Shown here: piece by piece, positions 34,260-45,289 of the stretch
Layout of the letters: each line of letters opens with the position of its first letter
Numbering within the stretch: the stretch's first letter is position 1
NCBI GenBank assembly: GCA_022828595.1
Contig: JAKGHH010000006.1
Coordinates: 9,300,633-9,364,632 of the forward strand
Source of the DNA: Nelumbo lutea
Lineage: Eukaryota > Streptophyta > Magnoliopsida > Proteales > Nelumbonaceae
Direction: 5' to 3'
Length of the DNA: 64,000 nt
Position numbers and translations under genes: made by a program
Notes under the pieces: model-generated
Databases searched by the model: none
Told to the model about the DNA's origin: nothing
Seen by the model: only the letters and a program-made list of their open reading frames with translations

Positions 34260-36146
34260 GAGCTGCTGCTGACGTGCAACCCGCAATGATCGAACCTCCC
34301 ACTATCATGTGGATGGTCCCCCGAATTGGCATCTCCTCCGGGGGCTGCCTCTGTGATTGTTCGGCCGGCCTGCTGCTGAACTCGGGAGCATCCTTACCGT
34401 GCTCTCAAATATCCGCGACAGATGAGCTCCTCTATCTCGTTGCGGAGGTTTTTACAACTCTCGGTACTGTGACTGTGATCTTTGTGGAAACTGCAATACA
34501 GATTCTTATTTCTTTCATTGGGATTCCCCCTCAGACGGGGTGGCCACTTCACGTACGGGGCATCTTTGATTGCCATCAGGATTTCGGCCCGCTTCACGTT
34601 CAGTGGGGTGTAGTCAGCTCGGTCTGCTACAAGAGCTCAAAACAATTGACCCGGCTTTGCCCCCCGAACTGTATCCTTTTTCTTTTGACTGTCCCCTTGA
34701 CTGGAAAGCTCTCCTTCCCTCTTTCTTTTTTCAGGCGCGCCCTCGCCCTTTTGGTTGATCTCCTCTTCGGTGGCTATGAACCTGTCCGCGAGTTTTAGAA
34801 ACTTGGTTATGGTCGCTGGCTGGTTGACGACCATGTGCCATTTGAACTCTTTGTGTGTCACACCTTTCTTGGCTGCTGCAAGGTGTATGGCAGGGTCCAA
34901 GCGTGGTATCTGCATACAAGCATCGTTGAACTACTTGATATAGCCCTGGATGGACTCTCCTTCTCTTTTCACTATGCTGAGGAGGCTTTCTTCAGTTCGC
35001 GAGCACCGTTTGCTGGTGACAAAGTGAGACGTGAAGGCTTGTGCGAACTGCGCCCAACTTCTTATCGACCCAGGTGCCAAGTTCCAGTACCACGTGCGGG
35101 TTTCTCCCCTAAAAGTAGTGGAGAAGGCGACGCACATGCACGACTCACTAGCTCTCACCAGGTGCATCTGTGACTGAAAGGCATCTATGTGATCATTTGG
35201 GTCAAATGACCCATCATATTTGTCAAGAGGGGGGAGCTTGAAGTCTTTGGGCATTGGGACTGCCAGGAGTTCGGAAGACAGGGGGGATGGAACCGAGAGG
35301 AGGGGAGCTTTGACTTCGGCCGAGCTTACCTCTTCTTTGCCCATGAGCTCGGGAAAATCGTGGGTGACAGATCGGCGAGCTCGGCAGCGACGTCTCTGCT
35401 TCCTGGTGGGCTCGGTTCGTGCTGCTCACCTCTACACTGTCTGGAATGGTTTGTACAGGAAGTAGCCCGGTTTGCTGGCGATGGCTACGGACAAAGGAAT
35501 CCTGCTTGGAGTCTGTTGCCAAGATCTCGAATTAGTTTTCAAGGAGCGGGGTTTCAAACTTCGACTGTCGAGGTGATGTTGACCTGGCGAGTTGGGGTCC
35601 TCCCGACCTGCCCGCCCGTGGCGTGATTGGGGTAGCTGATCTCTCCCGTTTGCCGCGGGGGGAGGTTTGGTTTTTTGGGAGGTTTTGGGGGGCCTCTCCT
35701 TGGCCAGAGGGGCGTTCGTCCTGGCGACGAGACTTAGCTTGCTGCGAGGCTGGGTGCCGAGGCGGGAACTATGGCTGTTGAAGTTGAGGTTGAGGCAGCT
35801 GGGGGAACTGATGCTGGGAGACTTGGTGCAGTACGTGTTGTTGATAGAGCTGAAGTTGCTGGAACTATTGCATTTGGGCTTGCATGGCCCGCATGCACTG
35901 CATCAAGTCCTCTAGTTGGTTCGGGCTGGCCACTAGGGGCACGACCGAAGGTTCGGTGAACATCGCTCCGACTGTAGCAGGGAGTGGGGCGATGACAGGT
36001 GCCACTATGAGAGGCATATTCAAGCTGGGGATTCCGTCTGCTGAGAGGGGGACGATGAACTGTCCGATACAGATAGTAGGAAGCTGGGGTTGTTCCGTGG
36101 AGTTATCCATTTCTGTGCTTTTTCCGACGTTGCTCGAGGAAGCCAT
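34260..36146 (-). pseudogene. gypsy B gag
   Basis: The ATG at 36144-36146 lies about 70 bp inside the primer binding site and opens MASSSNVGKSTEMDN. A Gln-rich N-terminal part follows, with a stop near 35770. The capsid-like part reads KLPPLDKYDGSFDPNDHI and WAQFAQAFTSHF (about 34930-35344), then KGVTHKEFKWHMVV, and then a Cys/His cluster CSFHKDHSHSTESC near 34394-34597. Capsid forms the particle that packages element RNA. Several stops and frameshifts are present. Confidence 0.82.
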
Positions 36147-36215
36147 GAGTGTTGGATTGTTTCAAGGAAGAGAAGAACTGCGAAAGTTTAGAGAGAAAGG
36201 CATTTTGAAGCGTTT

Positions 36216-36231
36216 CCCATAGACAGCGCCA
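36216..36231 (-). other. primer binding site of gypsy B
   Basis: On the minus strand TGGCGCTGTCTATGGG follows the CATCA end of the LTR after two T residues. TGG at its start fits pairing with the CCA end of a tRNA. I do not assign the tRNA. Confidence 0.75.
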
Positions 36232-36233
36232 AA

Positions 36234-37127
36234 TGATGTAGCGCAATCCGGTCACTCCTAGCTAGCACTCGCGTGGCTCCTGAGAGGTACCTGAGACAAG
36301 AGGAAAGAGGAAGAACTCCCGGGGGGTTTCCCAGCGGGAATGCTCCGATGCTTAAGTCAGTATTGTGTGCAAGAGGCAAAGGGAAAACGAAGGCTAAGAG
36401 TGCAGATTGCGTAGGTGATTCGAAGATACCTTGTTCCTTGAGAATAAGCCCGTTATAACTGAATTCCGTTGCTTTAGGCCCTCTAACTTCTGACAAGGTA
36501 GGTATAACCGCCATTGTTAGTCTGCCACAGCCGTTACAAGCAAGGCTGAGGTGGCACTCGCGGGGCCATCGTTGTAGGGTATGTGCCTATCAGGTGCGGG
36601 ACACCTTTCTAAAGGTGGCAGGCATGGCGCTCTCTGACAAGGGACATGTCCGTTGTCCGCAGATTTGTCGAGTATGGCGGTCGAGTAGGAAGTCCTCCTG
36701 TGGTATACCGAACTACCCTCCCGCGAATTACCCTGAGTCGGGCTATCCTTTGAGAGACGGGCTGCCTGTAGCCATTTATGCCGAGCTAGCTAACCCGACG
36801 TTTCTATGCCTCGGGGTGTCTGGAGATGGATCAGTGCGTTCTTGCCTGGGAGTGGCCCGAGGTTCATTGGGAGGATCTCGGGTCTTAAGAGAGGTCAGGG
36901 CGCCCCGAACTCGGGATGCCCCAAAGTGCCTTAACCCCGGGGAGGAGGTGCGGGTAAGGTGGCTTTCGGTGAGTAGTTTACCTGCCGAGTTGCCGAGTTG
37001 AACTTGGTGGGACTTTTCCTTCGAGTTGTGCTCACGCTCGTTGCGTTGTCATGCTGAGTCACTGTTTGAGCAAGGTCACGCCCACGTGTACCTGTGCTGC
37101 GAGGTCGGGCCAAATCTCCCTCCATCA
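36234..37127 (-). repeat. 5' LTR of gypsy B (894 bp)
   Basis: The plus strand starts TGATGTAGCGCAATCCGG beside the primer binding site and ends CCCTCCATCA. Its end is shared with the LTR remnant at 27393-27420 and its start is similar to the LTR of element A. The middle part differs a lot from A and lacks A's 40-bp repeats. Confidence 0.85.
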
Positions 37128-37383
37128 ATTATATATTTTAAAATATTTATAATATATTATATGTCATTTATTATTTATAATATAATATTATACATATATT
37201 TATTTAATATATATTATAAATATAAAAACCAAAGAACCAAATTGGTCAAAAACCGAAACCAACGGATCAGATAACCAGTGGTATCGGTTCGGTTTCGGTT
37301 TGGAGAAATGAAAAAACCGGTACTACCGGTTCAGTTTGCAAAATATACCCATGGTTCGGTTAACTGAACCGTGAACACCCCTA
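37128..37383 (+). repeat. right half of a TAGGGGTG-family MITE, target of gypsy B
   Basis: AT-rich centre, then AACCGAAACC and CGGTTCGGTTTCGG words, ending GAACCGTGAACACCCCTA. Gypsy B begins within its AT-rich centre. Confidence 0.65.
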
Positions 37384-37509
37384 ACTGCCAGCATTGGTAC
37401 CAAGCAAAACCAATATTGTTTTCTCAGAAAATGTCTATGTGACAACACCAGTTTCGAACAAAAAATAAAATGATACTTACAACTCCACATGCCCTCAGCG
37501 ATGCCAAAC
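37384..37509 (-). repeat. GTTTGGCATC-family MITE left half, reverse
   Basis: On the minus strand it reads GTTTGGCATCGCTGAGG to TTGGTACCAATGCTGG and then meets the MITE at 37128-37383. Confidence 0.65.
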
Positions 37510-37739
37510 ACATATTAAGTCTCTAACGTTAATGGTGCAGCAGTGTGTATTCAATTGACATCCTGACTCAAGTTGGGAACAAACGCAACCTCACAAAACA
37601 AAACATACCCTTAACAAACCGCACAATGCAAGTTCAAGAATTAGTAGCACCTTCGGTCAATGTCCCAAGACACTCGGGATTTTCCACTCACTTTTGCTAC
37701 CCACTCTCCACCTGCCATGAATTGGAGCTACCCATCTAT

Positions 37740-38010
37740 ATTCAAAATATGATCCTATCTGATTAATTTATAAAAATTAAAATATATATATATCAAAAGA
37801 AAAAACAAAAAATATAAGTATTTTCTTCAATTATTTTCATCATATATATATATATGATTTTATAAAAAAATAAATAATATAAAAATTATAAAAACGCTCT
37901 CTTTGATCGAATAGGTTCAAATTCGATCCAATTTTAATTTAATCAAATCCTATTATGAAATCCGAATCCGATAAAAAAAATCTCCGACTTTGGGTCGAAA
38001 CATGATCAGA
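37740..38010. repeat. GATTCGGATC-family AT-rich repeat
   Basis: It has GATCCTATCTGATTAA at the left, an AT-rich centre with (AT)n, then CAAATTCGATCC and AATCCGAATCCG at the right. Ends are approximate. Confidence 0.45.
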
Positions 38011-38476
38011 TCCATTTGGTTTTGCGTAGAGTTTTTTCCTATGAAGCTAACAATATTCTATGATCAATCTCTGTTGTAAATAAAACTTAGTAAGAAACAC
38101 TATAGGCAATGGCGATTAATGTGCTTTAAAATGAAACCTTGAAATTTATTGATAATTATACTTAATTTAGCTAATTGGGGTTAGCATTTTGACATGTGCC
38201 AATTAGAGGTGGCATCACCAATCAAGTGTAATCTTTATTAAAACTAAAGTTGCGTTTTGACACGTTTTGGGTTGGTAAATTTGGTTCCGTATAAATATGG
38301 GGGGTGGAAAGTCTTAAATATTAGTAAATTTGTTGAAAAAGTTCTCCCTTTTTATAAATTATGAAACAGAAAGTTTGTGATGACGATACACTCGATGAGT
38401 AAAGTCATTTTTACTTATGTAATAGGTAGCTTACAACAATTTAATTTTTGCCAAGGCGCAAAGATTGTACTAAGCC
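38011..38476. other. intergenic DNA
   Basis: AT-rich, no open frame above 60 codons and no repeat structure recognised. Confidence 0.5.
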
Positions 38477-38780
38477 TTATGGTTTTAAAAAATGACTTGA
38501 AAACATAATCATTTCTGGCCATTGGTTTTTAGTTTGATGGTTTGATCGTTCGATTCAAATGGATGGTTCATTCTGAATTCTGACAAAAAAATGAGAAATA
38601 CAAAAGTAATAAAAAATTGTTGAACAAGTCAATGATTCAATCGCCTATGCCAATTAGTCGTTGACTGAATCGACAATTTTTAACCAAAGACCGGATAAGG
38701 TTAAATGGAACCAATTGCCTGGACAGTTCCCAGGATGAGCAATCCAACCATCTGAATCAATGGCGATTCAAAAACTATGG
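38477..38780. repeat. relative of the CATGGTTTTTAAAA hAT MITE family
   Basis: The ends TTATGGTTTTAAAAA and TTCAAAAACTATGG are inverted. The interior shares GTCAATGATTCAATCG and CGTTGACTGAATCGACAA with the other members. Confidence 0.55.
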
Positions 38781-39124
38781 TTTGAGATTCAAAAACCATT
38801 TTTCTGTTTACAAACCTTTTACTCTATACTTCCGGCCAATAACTTTTAACCATATCCACCAAAGCCAAAAAGTAAAAAAGAAAAAACTGTTGTTCTCAAG
38901 CTCATCTATCTGTTTGTATGACACGGTTACCTTGAGAACAAAGTAAAAGAGTATAGAGAGAATCTTGTACCTCTTGAAAAAAAACAAGACCTAGAAAATT
39001 CAAGAAAAAAATTAGCCATTAAAATAGATATTATAATATGACAAAAAAGCCCCCTCCCTTATCCAAGTGGACACTCCCATCAAGCAACATTTAAGACCTA
39101 ATTTTTGTTAAACTAAGGGTTTAT

Positions 39125-39312
39125 TTACTTTATCTGTTTGGTTCAAACAAGAGTAGAAATTAGAATTGGAATCAGTTGGAATGAGATTTCATTTCTAATA
39201 GGAGAGGAAGAAATGACCATTCGTGATTTCGCTCAACCAAACAGTTAAAATCCGATTGGGCTATTCCAAGTCTGATTCCGAATCCCTATTCTTATAAACC
39301 AAACGGCATTAA
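39125..39312. repeat. short Tourist-like MITE relative
   Basis: It runs from CTGTTTGGTTCAAAC, through GAATTGGAATCAGTTGG and a GAATGACCATT-like word, to ATAAACCAAACGGCATTA. It is diverged and shorter than the copy at 11962. Confidence 0.55.
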
Positions 39313-40118
39313 CCGGTTCATCCTGCCATTTGAACCAAAAAGACTAACCGGTTCGTGAGAATTGATTCCCCCATTAATCCTTCAATTTTCAACAGAAGCG
39401 TTTAAAGTTTTGGGCCTTCATGAAGCAGGTAAAGCGGGGGGGTAGTGTAGGCATTAGCCAATTTGGGAAAGACAGAAATCTGTAGATTCTCTGATTGCCC
39501 AAAAGAGTACGAGGAGAAACGTATGGACACGTGGGTAACAGAAAGGAGAATAAGAGATAAAGCCAGAGCCAACAACAACTGTGCACGAAAGCAATTGTTT
39601 TGTCTTTTTATTATTATAAAAGAAATTAGGAATTAATGGAGGATGAGAGAGATACCGAAGGTCGTGTCCGTATATGGAATCTGATGGCTGTAAAAGCTTG
39701 TCATCTTGCACGGGAAAGCATCTCTTTCTCTGTCCGTCTAATGAAAATCTCGGACCAGATCAAAATCCCGGCCCCACTCCCCCAATTCAGAATCTTATCT
39801 CCAAAGTCCAAAGTTTCCAAAACCCAGCATAAGATTTTTTATCCACACCTGGGAGCCGTTTACAAGTAACCTCCCCGTTGCGTTAAAAATAAAAGCCTTT
39901 TTCTTTTTCTTTCGTCCAATGCGTTTAAATTACCAGATGCCTTTTGCCACGTGTTATGCAGAGGTATCTATGACTAATATTTTCAAAATATGACAATTAG
40001 ACGCTCCTTATTTCCTAAATTTTAAGAACATCGTTGGTGTTTCTTAAAATCACACTAAAGCAAATCAGTACTTCTACGATGGCTGGTTGGGACTCACATT
40101 GTTGGCATCATGTGTTGG
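39313..40118. other. intergenic DNA
   Basis: Short frames on both strands (for example 39389-39586 minus and 39636-39869 plus) have no recognisable motif. Confidence 0.5.
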
Positions 40119-40254
40119 GAATTCACATCTGTACCCCACAAATGCCCACAGTACACTCCAACCGGGTATTAGACAGGAGCATTTCCCAATGGCAAGTATG
40201 GGAGATATCCCCAATAGATGGTTGGATTGTGCAATGGAGCGCAGATCTAAGTTC
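40119..40254. mobile_element. Mutator-type MITE, third copy, shortened
   Basis: The ends GAATTCACATCTGTACCCC and, on the minus strand, GAACTTAGATCTGCGC are inverted. The 9-bp flanks ATGTGTTGG (40110-40118) and GTCTGTTGG (40255-40263) agree at 7 of 9 positions. It has the GGGAGATATCCCCAAT core of the family. Confidence 0.6.
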
Positions 40255-40309
40255 GTCTGTTGGTAGTTAATCCAAATTCATCCACTCACCAGAATGGAGG
40301 TTATGAGTT

Positions 40310-40579
40310 AGGAGTGAGCATTATTCGGTTAAAACCAAAATACTGAATTAAAAATTTTGGTTTTGTTTTTTTTTTTATTTTTAGTTAATTCGATTTTTAG
40401 AAATTCCGGCTTTTGGTTTCAGTTTTCAGATTTAGAAATTTGATTAATCAAAAAAATCGAATTAACTAAATTTTACTATATAATATGTAATATATAATAT
40501 AAGTTATACAATATATAATATGCTATATATTTATATATTTATATATTATATATAATGTATTATAATGAAATTTAATTTC

Positions 40580-40614
<35 letters not shown>

Positions 40615-40780
40615 TTCAGTTTTTAACCAAAATAACTGAAAACCAAATCAAAAATTTTAGTTTGGTTATTTCGGTTTTATTATAATTTGATTTTGGCTCG
40701 ATTTTCATTTTTATTTTGGTTTTAAAAATTTCAGTTTATTCGTTTCAGTTTTTAACCAAATAAACCAAATGCTCACCCCT
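40310..40780. mobile_element. long fold-back MITE, AGGAGTGAGCATT ends
   Basis: The 13-bp ends AGGAGTGAGCATT and AATGCTCACCCCT are inverted with one mismatch. Both arms carry GGTTTTGGTT/AACCAAAA words and the centre is AT-only with a long (AT)n near 40580-40609. No coding capacity. Confidence 0.7.
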
Positions 40781-40789
40781 ATAGGGTAT

Positions 40790-40981
40790 TTTTTGAAACC
40801 AAACCAATACTATCACTTTTTTTAACTTCTCGAATTAAAACCGAACCAAATCAAGCAATTAATTGGTTGACTGGCTTCGGTTTTTGAGAGATTTGGTTCT
40901 TCAATTTCTCGGGCATTTTATATTTATAATATATATTTTATAAATAAATAAATATAGTATATTATAATATAAAATAAATAG

Positions 40982-41017
<36 letters not shown>

Positions 41018-41110
41018 AATAAGTATATCGAATGGTTCGATTAATATCAGTTTTTTGGGTCAATTCAGTTTTTCAAAAATATCAAACTGAAACGAACACC
41101 CATTAGTTCG
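40790..41110. repeat. second AT-rich AACCGAAC-type repeat, adjacent
   Basis: The arms GAAACCAAACCAATAC and GGTTCGATTAATATC...CTGAAACGAACACCC flank an (AT)n centre (about 40982-41014). It resembles the TAGGGGTG family. Ends are approximate. Confidence 0.45.
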
Positions 41111-42731
41111 ATTACACGGTTCGGTTTCTCAAATTTTTTGAATTTTACGAGCAACTCGTTGAGTCGTTGACCCACTCTGAGAATCTTGACGTTGGCATTT
41201 GTACAAAACCAATAAAATGTGGCCACGCAGCATAACGGCAATTCTTGGGACATGATGCCTGGGGTCCACCAACATGGGCAAAGACCAACGCATTTTTGGT
41301 CCCACTTGTTGCTTCCGTATTCCATTAATCGGGGTCCCTGTCCCTCCCAAGTCGCGATTTGACATTTGAACGGCGGAAAGAAGTGGAATGCTGCCTAAAA
41401 TGGTAAAATGCAAAGAGAATTAGTTGTGATTTAACACAAACGTCAAGTTAGAACTTAGAAGGGCCCCACTTACAAAGGCCAAACGATGTCGCAGTTCGCA
41501 GATAGGACGGGTGGTGGGCCCTCTCCTCTCCTAGTTCGCTCGCTGTTGGCACCCATTTTGGCCGTTCAATCAAAAAATCGTTGTAACATCAAATGTTAGT
41601 CAAGTCATGTCGCCAAGTTCGGTACTTGATTCCCCTGTCTGTACAAGATTCTGTTTCGATGGAGGCAAAAGGTTTTCACGGAATCTTCAAATTCTCCTTA
41701 TTCCTCCTTTTTCTATGCGATGATACAAAATCGAGAAAATTATTTAAATTATCTCTGAGGTTTATCACAAATACTTAAAAGATGCCACTTGGTTTTCAAA
41801 AATTCTTTAAAATACACCTTGAGATTAATAAGTAATACCTTCCTTCTCCATTAGTTCTTCTCACATTCTGTTTACCAAACTACCCCTTAAGTTTTTCATT
41901 TGATAAAGACGAGAGGCATTGTAGCATGGGTTCGTGATCCCAAGTCTATCCTTTCAATTTGAAAATTAGGCCTTATTCGGGTCTTCGTAAATGACTTACC
42001 TACATAAATGCATTTATTCGGGTCTTGATAAATGAATTATCTTCAAAAATACTTATTTAGATAAAGAGCATTTATTAGTATTCATTTATTCCTCAAATAA
42101 AGGTATACAATGACCAATTTATCAAAAGAAAAAGAAAATGTGGCATTATCGAAGGGATAATATTTTTCATCATGTATTGTAGTATTAGTGATTTCTGACA
42201 CGCATTAGCGAATAACTTATCTAAATCTGAGGAGAGTATTTATTTCATCAAGTAAATGAGTCATTCGAGAATCATTCTTTTTCATGTGACCCACTAATAT
42301 CAAAAAACGAATGTGAGTTGTTTTTTTCATGGGACCTACCAACTTACCTGCCCCTACTTCCCATAAAACAAATTGATGATGTCCAATCCGAGCTAGAGCT
42401 GAGGTGGACATGCCGTAGATGATCTTACCAACTTGGACAAGCTAATGTGAAAGGACAAAGTGGTGCACCAAGTAGATCTGCCACCAAAGCAATTGTCAGA
42501 GGCCCGAGAATGTGGTCCTTGGGGAAGGCACTTCGACGCCCAAGTCAGTAAAGAGTGGTGGGAAGTTGGGAACAACCAAGCTGAACTATTGAGGACAAGT
42601 TGGTCCAGGATGAGGAGAGAAATATAAGAGCAAGAGTGCAAGTTGTGAGAGAGCTTAAAGAGAACAAACCTTAGGGGAGATGCCTTTAAATAGTCGAGTG
42701 TAGTGGTGCACTCGAACATGTCCCTTATGGG
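41111..42731. other. intergenic DNA, no recognised gene
   Basis: Open frames of 86-126 codons on the minus strand (41065-41325, 41129-41413, 42393-42773) have no family motif and overlap each other. Confidence 0.5.
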
Positions 42732-43162
42732 TAGGCTTGTCAACGATACCCAAAAATATGCGATCCAATTCAATAATCTCGGATTCGGATGGGATAGATG
42801 TTATATTGGATGGTATTCAAATGGTGGAAGTAGAATCCGATTAAAAAATAGATCGAACTCGGATGCACATCCATCTAATCTGATAAAAATTCAAATCTGA
42901 TATATATTATATTTATATGTTATATATAATATATTTATTTATACATTAATGTAATAAATAATATTTTTAGGTGGCATTTGATAACACTTTTCAGACCTTT
43001 GAAGTTTGAAAATGTTGTTTTTCAGACATTAGAGGTGTTTGGAATAGTATCTGAATTTTGGGTTTGAAAATCATTTTCATATCTAAAATAATAAGACATG
43101 GGCCAGGCGTTAAACTCGTTCAAATGCATTTCAGACCTGGCCAAAAAGTACAAAATACCCTT

Positions 43163-43212
<50 letters not shown>

Positions 43213-43784
43213 TACACCAAGCTAAGTCTACAACCCTCTCCCTCTACAATAACCTAATACAAAGCAAGAAAAGAGACGACATACAATGGTGTGACAAGAT
43301 GAAGATGAAGATGTAGCGGTAGACTGAAGAGTGAAGGCTTCTCCACCCCAGTTCTCCCAAACAGACAGCAGACCACCAAATTGTAAGCTATCACCATTGA
43401 ATCTTCTCATTTTCTCAACTAAACGAACATGGCAAGTTCCTTAATTCTTATTTTTTTTCTTTTTATTTGATTATTTTGTTTGATAATTTGTTTACTTATT
43501 TTGTTGTTGTTATTTGCACAAATTAGTTTCCTATTGTAAATTTGTAACTAGGCTTTTGTTATTGTCGTGTGCAATTTGCACATATTAATCTTTTTTTTCT
43601 TGTGCTGAGTTCAATCGGATGCACATGGAGTTGGATGAATTTTGAAATCCAAAAAATCCTACCGGATTCAAACTTGGATGCTCTATACACAAATCCAGTC
43701 GAATTTCGAATGGGAATCAGATGTAGCTAATATCTTATCGAATCCAACTCGGATTTAGATGAATCTAATCCGATTACAGGCCTA
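42732..43784. mobile_element. hAT-type MITE of the GATTCGGATC family with nested foreign DNA
   Basis: The left arm TAGGCTTGTCAACGATACC and the right arm ATTACAGGCCTA are inverted. The flanks CTTATGGG and CTTGCAGG are loosely similar (5 of 8). Left-arm sequence ends at about 42975 and resumes at about 43607 (CAATCGGATGCACATGGAG), so roughly 630 bp have been inserted, including a CT microsatellite. Confidence 0.55.
43166..43208. repeat. (CT)n microsatellite, about 43 bp
   Basis: An uninterrupted CT dinucleotide run. Confidence 0.98.
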
Positions 43785-43993
43785 CTTGCAGGGTTCTAGG
43801 GAAGAGACTATCCACTGAGGTCTTCAAGAGACTCCTCTCTCTCCAATAGAGGTTTTTATCTGTGAGAGATTATGCTTCCTCTAAGGTTTTCATTTGCATG
43901 CTTAATTATCTACCAGCTCAATGCAGCATGCTGACCCACTGACATAACCCAAAAAGATTGGGGAGAAAGATGGTTCAGCCCAGGGTCAGAATT

Positions 43994-44340
43994 TATTAAG
44001 GAAAGCTCTCCAGAAGGTAACTCCACAAGACTGGCAGTTACCAATGGAGGCTCTCAGTCCAGAATAGCAGCTATTAATAAAGGATCTTTAGTAGCTACAA
44101 ATGATAGATCTCCTCCAGTTACCAATGAAGGCTTTCACACAGATTTGGCAACTACTAAATTAGAAAGAAGAATTAATTAGAAATCTATGTACATAGGCAA
44201 CTGCCTATTCTATTCTTAGTTTATTTATTTTATTCTTTGATCTTTGTGTATATATACCGTACCCATCTCAGCCTGGTCGACAGTTGAAGCAATACAACAA
44301 TTCTTTTATTTTTTATTTTCTCTCTTCTACAATTTTATCT
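43994..44340 (+). repeat. 5' LTR of copia-2
   Basis: It starts TATTAAGGAAAGCTCTCC and ends AATTTTATCT directly before the primer binding site. A TATATATA motif lies near 44252. Confidence 0.88.
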
Positions 44341-44353
44341 TGGTATCAGAGCC
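44341..44353 (+). other. primer binding site, initiator Met tRNA type
   Basis: TGGTATCAGAGCC, the standard copia primer binding site, touches the LTR end. Confidence 0.92.
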
Positions 44354-44354
44354 T

Positions 44355-45289
44355 ATGGAATCTCACAATGCTAATTCGTTTGAAGCTATGAGATCCAACT
44401 CTTTTGATCTTTACAACATGTCTACTACTGTAGTCACGAACTCCATTCCCAACATTTCTCTGTATCTCACCATCAAGCTTAATGGAGAAAATTTCCTTCT
44501 ATGGAGGGCTCAACTTCTACTATTTCTCATGGCTTATAAACTGATGGGCTTGATTGATGGTTCGGCTAAGGCACCACCAGAGGAAATTCCATATCCCAAT
44601 GATGGCAGTAAGAAAATTCTTAACCCAAGTTGTTGGACTGTCTATTGAAGCTAAAGTTTGGAGTGCCCTAGAAAGATCGCTTTCTTCTCACTCATGATAT
44701 AGGGTGGTACAACTAAGGCGTTAACTACAAAATCTTAAGAAAGGCAATCTATCCATAAGTGAGTATGTTCAGAAAGCAAAAACTATTGCAGACAATCTGT
44801 CTGCTATTTCTGAACCGGTAGCTAAGGAAGACCTTGTTCTTTACGTCCTATCTGGACTAGGAAGCAAATATGAACCTCTAATCACTACTATTACTAATAG
44901 AACTGATGTTGATCAGTTAGGCATCAATGATGTTCTTGGTTTACTACTTATCCATGAATCTTGTCTTATTCAACATAATGTTTCTAGTGAAGCTCTCAAT
45001 GCCAATATAGCTGCAAATAACAATAATAATGGCAAGAATAACGATAATAATTCTCAGTTTTAGAATAACAAAGGGAACTATGGTCGCAACAAAGGCAGGG
45101 GGCGTGACAATCAATATGGACAAGGACAATGTCAAGATAGAGGCAATACAATTATCTGCCAAGTATGTAACAAACCTAGCCATGGTGCACTCAAGTGCAA
45201 CGAATGGTACAACCTCTTGTACCAAGGAGAACATAACCATACTTCTCAAGATCCTATGGCTATGTTTCATAGTGGTATGTCTTCTTACA
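44355..45289 (+). pseudogene. copia-2 gag
   Basis: The ATG at 44355 follows the primer binding site by one base. The N-terminal part has LNGENFLLWRAQLLLFL, typical of copia gag. A frameshift lies between 44648 and 44704. The next part reads LQNLKKGNLSISEYVQKAK and VLYVLSGLGSKYEPLI (UBN2-like). The zinc knuckle CQVCNKPSHGALKC is intact at about 45157-45198, with stops near 44719 and at 45061. Confidence 0.85.

Larger units (their letters stand above)
27393..37127 (-). mobile_element. Ty3/gypsy Tat-lineage retrotransposon B, about 9.7 kb
   Basis: Pol reads right to left. In element sense the order is 5' LTR (36234-37127), primer binding site, gag, protease, RT, RNase H, second RNase H, integrase, antisense gene, polypurine tract, and a 3' LTR of which only about 28 bp remain. 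It shares all domains with element A but is more complete internally. Stops and frameshifts in gag, RT and the antisense gene make it inactive. No target duplication can be read because the left end is deleted. Confidence 0.92.

Noticed and set aside
43166..43208. CT run as a GAGA-type promoter
   Set aside because: No gene follows; it is inside inserted repeat DNA, so it is kept only as a microsatellite.
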